A program made the position numbers and the translations under genes. This document shows, piece by piece, positions 32,427 to 36,272 of a stretch of DNA of 36,272 bases; positions within the stretch are counted from its first letter, which is position 1, and every line of letters begins with the position of its first letter. Below the pieces are notes generated by a model, which saw nothing but the letters and a program-made list of their open reading frames with translations, was not told the DNA's origin and made no database searches. The DNA is from Marinomonas foliarum (lineage in GTDB: Bacteria; Pseudomonadota; Gammaproteobacteria; Pseudomonadales; Marinomonadaceae). Location of the stretch: positions 33,802-70,073 of the forward strand of contig NZ_QPJQ01000024.1 of NCBI RefSeq assembly GCF_003337275.1. Reading direction: 5' to 3'.

Positions 32427-32774
32427 AACTGCACAAGTATTCTTAAAGCACCATTAATCCACATAAAACCTTATAAATCAATAAAATAATAGAAGTTTAG
32501 GTATTTGAAAAATGTGGATTAAAGTTCTTTTATATGTCTATCTTGGTCACAATATGAAAACAGCTTAAATACAAAAATGCTCCTTTAAATTAGAGTTTTA
32601 GTAGGCCTACTTTCCGCCAAATCTGCTTTACTATATCAATGCGTCTACTAATTCTGTAAAGCCCAAACTGGACTTCCCATACTTTACTAGACACCCATTA
32701 ACGTTAAAATCTAGTTAATCAAGAGGTGTCTTATGAAGTCCAGATGAGTCCATCCCATTGCTTACCTTGGAACA
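32427..32774. other. AT-rich gene-free stretch between the tRNA fragment and the response regulator
   Basis: I find no protein-coding gene here. The stretch holds a 10-bp palindrome GTAGGCCTAC at 32601-32610 and the IS-derived remnant at 32669-32742. It is AT-rich and looks like decayed mobile DNA at the edge of an inserted segment. Confidence 0.6.
32669..32742 (+). mobile_element. 74-bp remnant or miniature derivative of an IS3-like element
   Basis: The segment begins TGGACTTC and ends GAAGTCCA, with a second inverted pair AGACACC/GGTGTCT inside. Its start TGGAC...ACTTTACTAGACACC and its GAGGTGTCTTATGA before an abortive ATG closely parallel the left end of the IS at 36183 (TGGACCCACTTTAATAGACATC, GAGGTGAATTATGA). 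It therefore looks like the left end of a related element joined almost directly to a right terminal repeat by internal deletion. The ATG at 32733 runs only four codons. Confidence 0.6.
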
Positions 32775-33476
32775 TCACTCCCACTCCACTTCCGTGACCA
32801 GCATATAACCCGCGCCATAGACGGTTTTGATTAGAGAATTTTTATCATTTTCTGGTTGGATTTTTTTACGCAACCGAGAAACGCGTACGTCAATACTGCG
32901 ATCATAAGGCACAGTATTTTCTCCCAATAATTGGTCACGTGACAGTATTTGATAGGGATGTTTAAGTAGAGCCATTAGCATATCTGCTTCTGCGCGACTC
33001 AAGGTTTCTTGACGTGGTGTATCAGTATTGAGTGTAAGTGACCCTGGATGATAAGTAAGCCCAGAAAATCGAGCGTATTGAATTTTATTAACTGACTTTT
33101 CTTCGTGTGATTGCATACGCCGCTGCAAGCTTTGCACCCGTGCGACTAACTCACGCGGCTCAAAGGGTTTAGTTATATAATCGTCTGCTCCGAGTTCAAG
33201 TCCAAGCACGCGATCAGTTAAGGCGTCTCTTCCTGACACTATAACAATGCCGATATTTTTGTGCTGTAATCGTCGAATCAGATCGATGCCGTCCATGTCA
33301 GGTAATGTCAGATCGATAATACAAATATCTGGTTGCTTAACCGCAATATTTTGCTCTGCTTCTAGACCATTACCAAAATATTTTGTGTCAAAATAGAATT
33401 GATTCAGTGTATTACAAATCAAGGTCCCCAGATCTTTTTCATCTTCAACAATATAAATCAGACATTTTTTAGTCAT
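32775..33476 (-). CDS. OmpR/PhoB-family response regulator
   Basis: A 233-residue two-component regulator. The receiver domain (about 5-118) has acidic E11-D12, the phosphoacceptor Asp in CIIDLTLPD (D55), and K105 in ITKPFEPRE. A winged-helix DNA-binding domain (about 140-228) follows, ending with DVRVSRLRKKI and TVYGAGYML, the OmpR hallmarks. Its start lies 8 bases inside the end of the upstream kinase gene, so the two are coupled and this is the cognate regulator. Because the kinase is cut by an IS upstream, its normal promoter is probably lost. Target genes unknown. Confidence 0.95.
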   Translation of the reverse strand: MTKKCLIYIVEDEKDLGTLICNTLNQFYFDTKYFGNGLEAEQNIAVKQPDICIIDLTLPDMDGIDLIRRLQHKNIGIVIVSGRDALTDRVLGLELGADDYITKPFEPRELVARVQSLQRRMQSHEEKSVNKIQYARFSGLTYHPGSLTLNTDTPRQETLSRAEADMLMALLKHPYQILSRDQLLGENTVPYDRSIDVRVSRLRKKIQPENDKNSLIKTVYGAGYMLVTEVEWE

Positions 33477-36182
33477 TATTGTGTCCTGAATTATTTATAA
33501 AGTTTACCTCTATTGCATTAAATAGTGCATTGCTATCAAAAGGCTTTTGTAAAAAAATACCGTCGTATTCAATGTTAACCAGTTTATCGCTGTAACCTGT
33601 CATCAGAATAAAAAAGGCTTTGGGGTATTCTTTTTGAATCAACACATTCACATCATAACAAGTTGCTGATCCTGGCATCACTCCGTCTGACACCACGCCT
33701 ACTAAGGAAGGTAAGCCCATGTTAAGTAAGTTCATAGCTTCATCGGCGGTGCTGGCTTCGATCACAGCGTAGCCTAACCCCACTAGCTGCTGGCGGACAA
33801 CAGAGCGAACATCTTGGTTGTCTTCTATTAATAGAACCAGCGCGTCTTTACTTTCTTTTGACAAGCGTTTTGTAGTTGGCAAAATGCATGGAGAGCTGTT
33901 ATTTGTACCATCAGTCGCAGGTAATAAAATTTCAACACAGGCGCCAATATCGTCGTTATTCGCTACTCGCATATAACCTTTTGACTGTTTAACGAAACCA
34001 AACACCATGCTCAATCCAAGCCCCGTCCCCGCACCAGATAATTTAGTGGTATAAAACGGTTCACACGCTTTAACTAAGGCTTCCGGCGTAAAGCCTGTTC
34101 CGCTGTCTTGTATCGTAAATAAAACATATTGCCCCGGCGAAATAGACTCATCAAAAGAATAATGAGTCGACAAGGTTGCCCCATTGACCTTATTAACGGC
34201 TAAGGTTAATCGTCCACCTTTTAACATGGCGTCTGCAGAGTTCAACATCAGGTTTACCAATGCGTCTTCCATGAGGGCCGAATCAACATAAATAGCAGGG
34301 CAGTGGTCTATAACTTGTGTTATCAAGACAATATTATCTGGTAAAGGCGCGGAAATAAGTTCTACCACATCGTGAATAAGAGACTTAGGCTCAATATAAC
34401 TGGGAGATAATGGCTGACGACGAGAAAAAGCCAATAAGCGCCGAGTTAAATCGGCACCACGGCGAGTGGCTCTTATTGCTGGTACTAAGTGATAATTCCA
34501 TTTTTGTGGAAACGTATCTTCAAGCTGTAATTCTAAAAGATTACCCAAAATGATGGTGAGTAAATTATTAAAATCATGGGCAAGACCACCCGATAGCTGC
34601 CCTACCGTTTTCATTTTACTGGCTTCAGCCAAGCGATTTTCAGTTTCGCGTTCTTTGGTAATATCAATCGATAAGGTTAATAAGCCCACTACCTTTTTGT
34701 TATCGTCATAAAAAGGCAATACCGTTCGTCGCGTTAAAATAGGTTTGCCCTTGTCAATTAAAGGGTATTCATAAATAACGCGTTCACCTTGCAGCGCACG
34801 TTCAATATGTGGGCTGATTGCGGCATACATTTCAGGGTTCACCACACTTGAGATAGGCTTACCAACAATACTGTCTTTGGTTTCGTTAAAAATTTCGAGG
34901 TATTCACGATTGGCAAACACAAAATGCAAATCGCTGTCTAAATAAGCGACTTGTGCTGGCAGAGCATTAAGAATGAGTCGCTGTCTTGCCTCAGCAGCCC
35001 GTAACTCAGATTGGGTTAATTCCAGTCTTTGCACGGCCCCTAACAGCTGTTGATTACTTTCTGATAAGCCTTGGGTCCGCTCTGCAACTCTAAGGTTTAA
35101 GGTGGTAATATTATCCCGTAAACGTGACACCATATAATCAAAAGACTCGGCGAGCACGCCCAGTTCATCATTACGTTTAATGCCCGTTTTTGCCATCAAA
35201 TCGCCTTTATTGATCTTTTGCGCTGTCAATGACAGCTTGCGAATTGGCGAGGTAATCCATTTAGCAAATAAAAACGCCAGCAGCGCACCAACGAATAAAC
35301 CCACTACTCCAATTGCCACAATGCGCTGGCTCAGTTGGATCGAACTGAACATTAAATCATCAAAATATACCGACGAACTGATGTACCAATCAAAACCAGA
35401 CAAGTGTCGTGTAAGCGACAACTTTTCATAATTGTAACGTCCTGGGTCATCTGGACGATCCCATTTGTAATACAGCTCTTCACCTGTATCCGCCATCGCC
35501 ATCAGGTCTTTGTAAATCGGATTGCCTGTCACAGGGTTAAGCTGTGTTTTGAAGTTAATGCCATTGATATTAGCGTTAGGGTGAAACAGCATGTTGCCTT
35601 GTGAGTCAAACACATACAAATAGCCATTATTGGCAATATTAATGTCTTTTAGAACGTCAGCAATGTCATTAACAGCTTTTTCTTTTTGTGCAGCGATCTC
35701 TTTTTCAAGGTCGTCAATGTAAACACCAGCCCCAATAACAAAGCCCCATTGAGCCATGTTTTTAACAAAAGAGTATTTATCAATAATCTGCGTTTCGTTA
35801 AGCCGATTCCACTTATACTTGTAAAAGCCTTCGTTTTCTTTAAGCGCCAAATCCACCAACTTTGGAATGACACGCTCGCCATCAACGTCAATGTAAAGCG
35901 ACAAATCAGTGTCATTAAAAAGTGGTGATGGATGGGCTAAAATTTTCGCATTGTAGTCTGTTATCCATACATACCCTTCAAAGCCAAATTTAAAATGACG
36001 CAGACTGAAAAAAATATCCTCCCAAATTTCTTCTTCAGAACGTCCTTTCGCTCTGCCATTCACAACAGCACTTTCGATGTAGTTTTCAGTGAGTTCCACG
36101 ATGGATTTTAAACGGTGCTCATGATGACTTAAGGTGCGATTGATGTAGGTATCGGAATTAAAGGAGATACTACTGGCTGGTA
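33469..36182 (-). CDS. hybrid sensor histidine kinase, 5' end removed by IS insertion
   Basis: Counted from GTG 36099 the remaining protein has 876 residues. Cache sensor modules (about 40-250, WGFVIGAGVYIDD and FDWYISSSVYFDD) lead to a membrane helix (260-282), HAMP (282-335), coiled coil and PAS (370-480). Then come HisKA with H508 in GLAHDFNNLL, HATPase (N620, GTGLGLSMVFGF) and a C-terminal receiver (D805, K852). The frame stays open to 36182, about 28 codons above that GTG, with no ATG, GTG or TTG, and is cut where the IS begins. The first membrane helix expected before the Cache domain is therefore missing, so GTG 36099 is not the native start. I regard the sensor as disrupted, though a cytoplasmic-start remnant could still be made. 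Confidence 0.85.
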
Positions 36183-36272
36183 TGGACCCACTTTAATAGA
36201 CATCTCATAGCTATATAATAATAGGTAAAAATGAGGTGAATTATGAGTGGAAAACGTTATACCGATGAGTTC
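36183..36272 (+). mobile_element. IS3-family-like insertion sequence, left end only
   Basis: TGGACCCACTTT at 36183 begins directly at the point where the kinase reading frame is broken. It is followed 60 bases later by a transposase start with a good ribosome-binding site (GAGG). The element runs off the window. Family placement rests on the start of the protein and the terminal TG; the right end and target duplication are not visible. Confidence 0.65.
36243..36272 (+). CDS. transposase (OrfA-like), first 10 codons
   Basis: The frame starts MSGKRYTDEF and continues past the window edge. This start is typical of the helix-turn-helix OrfA protein of IS3-type elements. AATGAGGTGAATT before the ATG provides a ribosome-binding site. 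Nothing about activity can be said from ten residues. Confidence 0.6.
   Translation, partial: MSGKRYTDEF

Noticed and set aside
32274..32489. A 71-codon frame with VRPRGFEPPTFASGG
   Set aside because: That peptide is the well-known false translation of an antisense tRNA 3' end; here it marks the tRNA-Arg fragment, not a protein.
1..36272. CRISPR arrays, known toxin-antitoxin pairs or phage structural genes
   Set aside because: I looked for regularly spaced short repeats and for the usual small paired genes and found none in the window.

Overview
The window reads as chromosomal DNA of a marine gammaproteobacterium, most likely Marinomonas or a close Oceanospirillales relative. This is inferred from the moderate GC content, the gene set (kbl-tdh, nudC, ppnN, zapE, TonB/FecIR iron uptake) and the protein sequences. 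No database was consulted, so the genus is a judgement.

Layout. (1) 1-714: a minus-strand tRNA operon transcribed Ser-Asn-Pro-His-Lys-Asn-Pro from one visible sigma70-type promoter. Its Asn-Pro pair is present twice as an exact 158-bp repeat. (2) 733-10065: mainly housekeeping genes: a secreted polysaccharide deacetylase, the threonine-degradation pair kbl-tdh, nudC, glutaminase glsA, ppnN, zapE and a LysR regulator. A palindromic intergenic repeat lies between glsA and ppnN. (3) 10188-14270: dabB-dabA, a two-gene inorganic-carbon uptake system divergent from the LysR gene, followed by a convergent MFS transporter. (4) 15679-22985, minus strand: an ECF sigma factor, a FecR anti-sigma, a TonB receptor with an N-terminal STN signalling domain and a periplasmic M16 zinc protease, behind a Fur-like box. 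This looks like a surface-signalling-controlled system for taking iron from a protein, of the FusA-FusC / YddB-PqqL type. (5) 23123-26020: a glutathione-transferase-like protein, a membrane protein with a long coiled coil that I do not recognise, and an AraC-type regulator. (6) 26154-32204: a complete Fe-siderophore uptake locus (binding protein, two overlapping permeases, ATPase, TonB receptor without an STN domain) with two Fur-like boxes, closed by a strong terminator. (7) 32380-36272: mobile-DNA territory. It begins with a 3' fragment of tRNA-Arg(CCG), the classic footprint of an integrated element. A 74-bp IS-derived remnant follows, then a two-component system whose hybrid kinase has lost its N-terminus to an IS3-like element running off the right edge.

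How the genes work together: blocks 4 and 6 are two iron-acquisition systems with different control. One is gated by its own ligand through FecI/FecR; the other appears to be under simple Fur repression. Most individual families here are known. The best candidates for something less described are the FecIR-controlled receptor/protease pair, whose receptor carries a calcium-loop-like insert; the dab locus in what looks like a heterotroph; the orphan coiled-coil membrane protein; and the tRNA-Arg/IS junction region.
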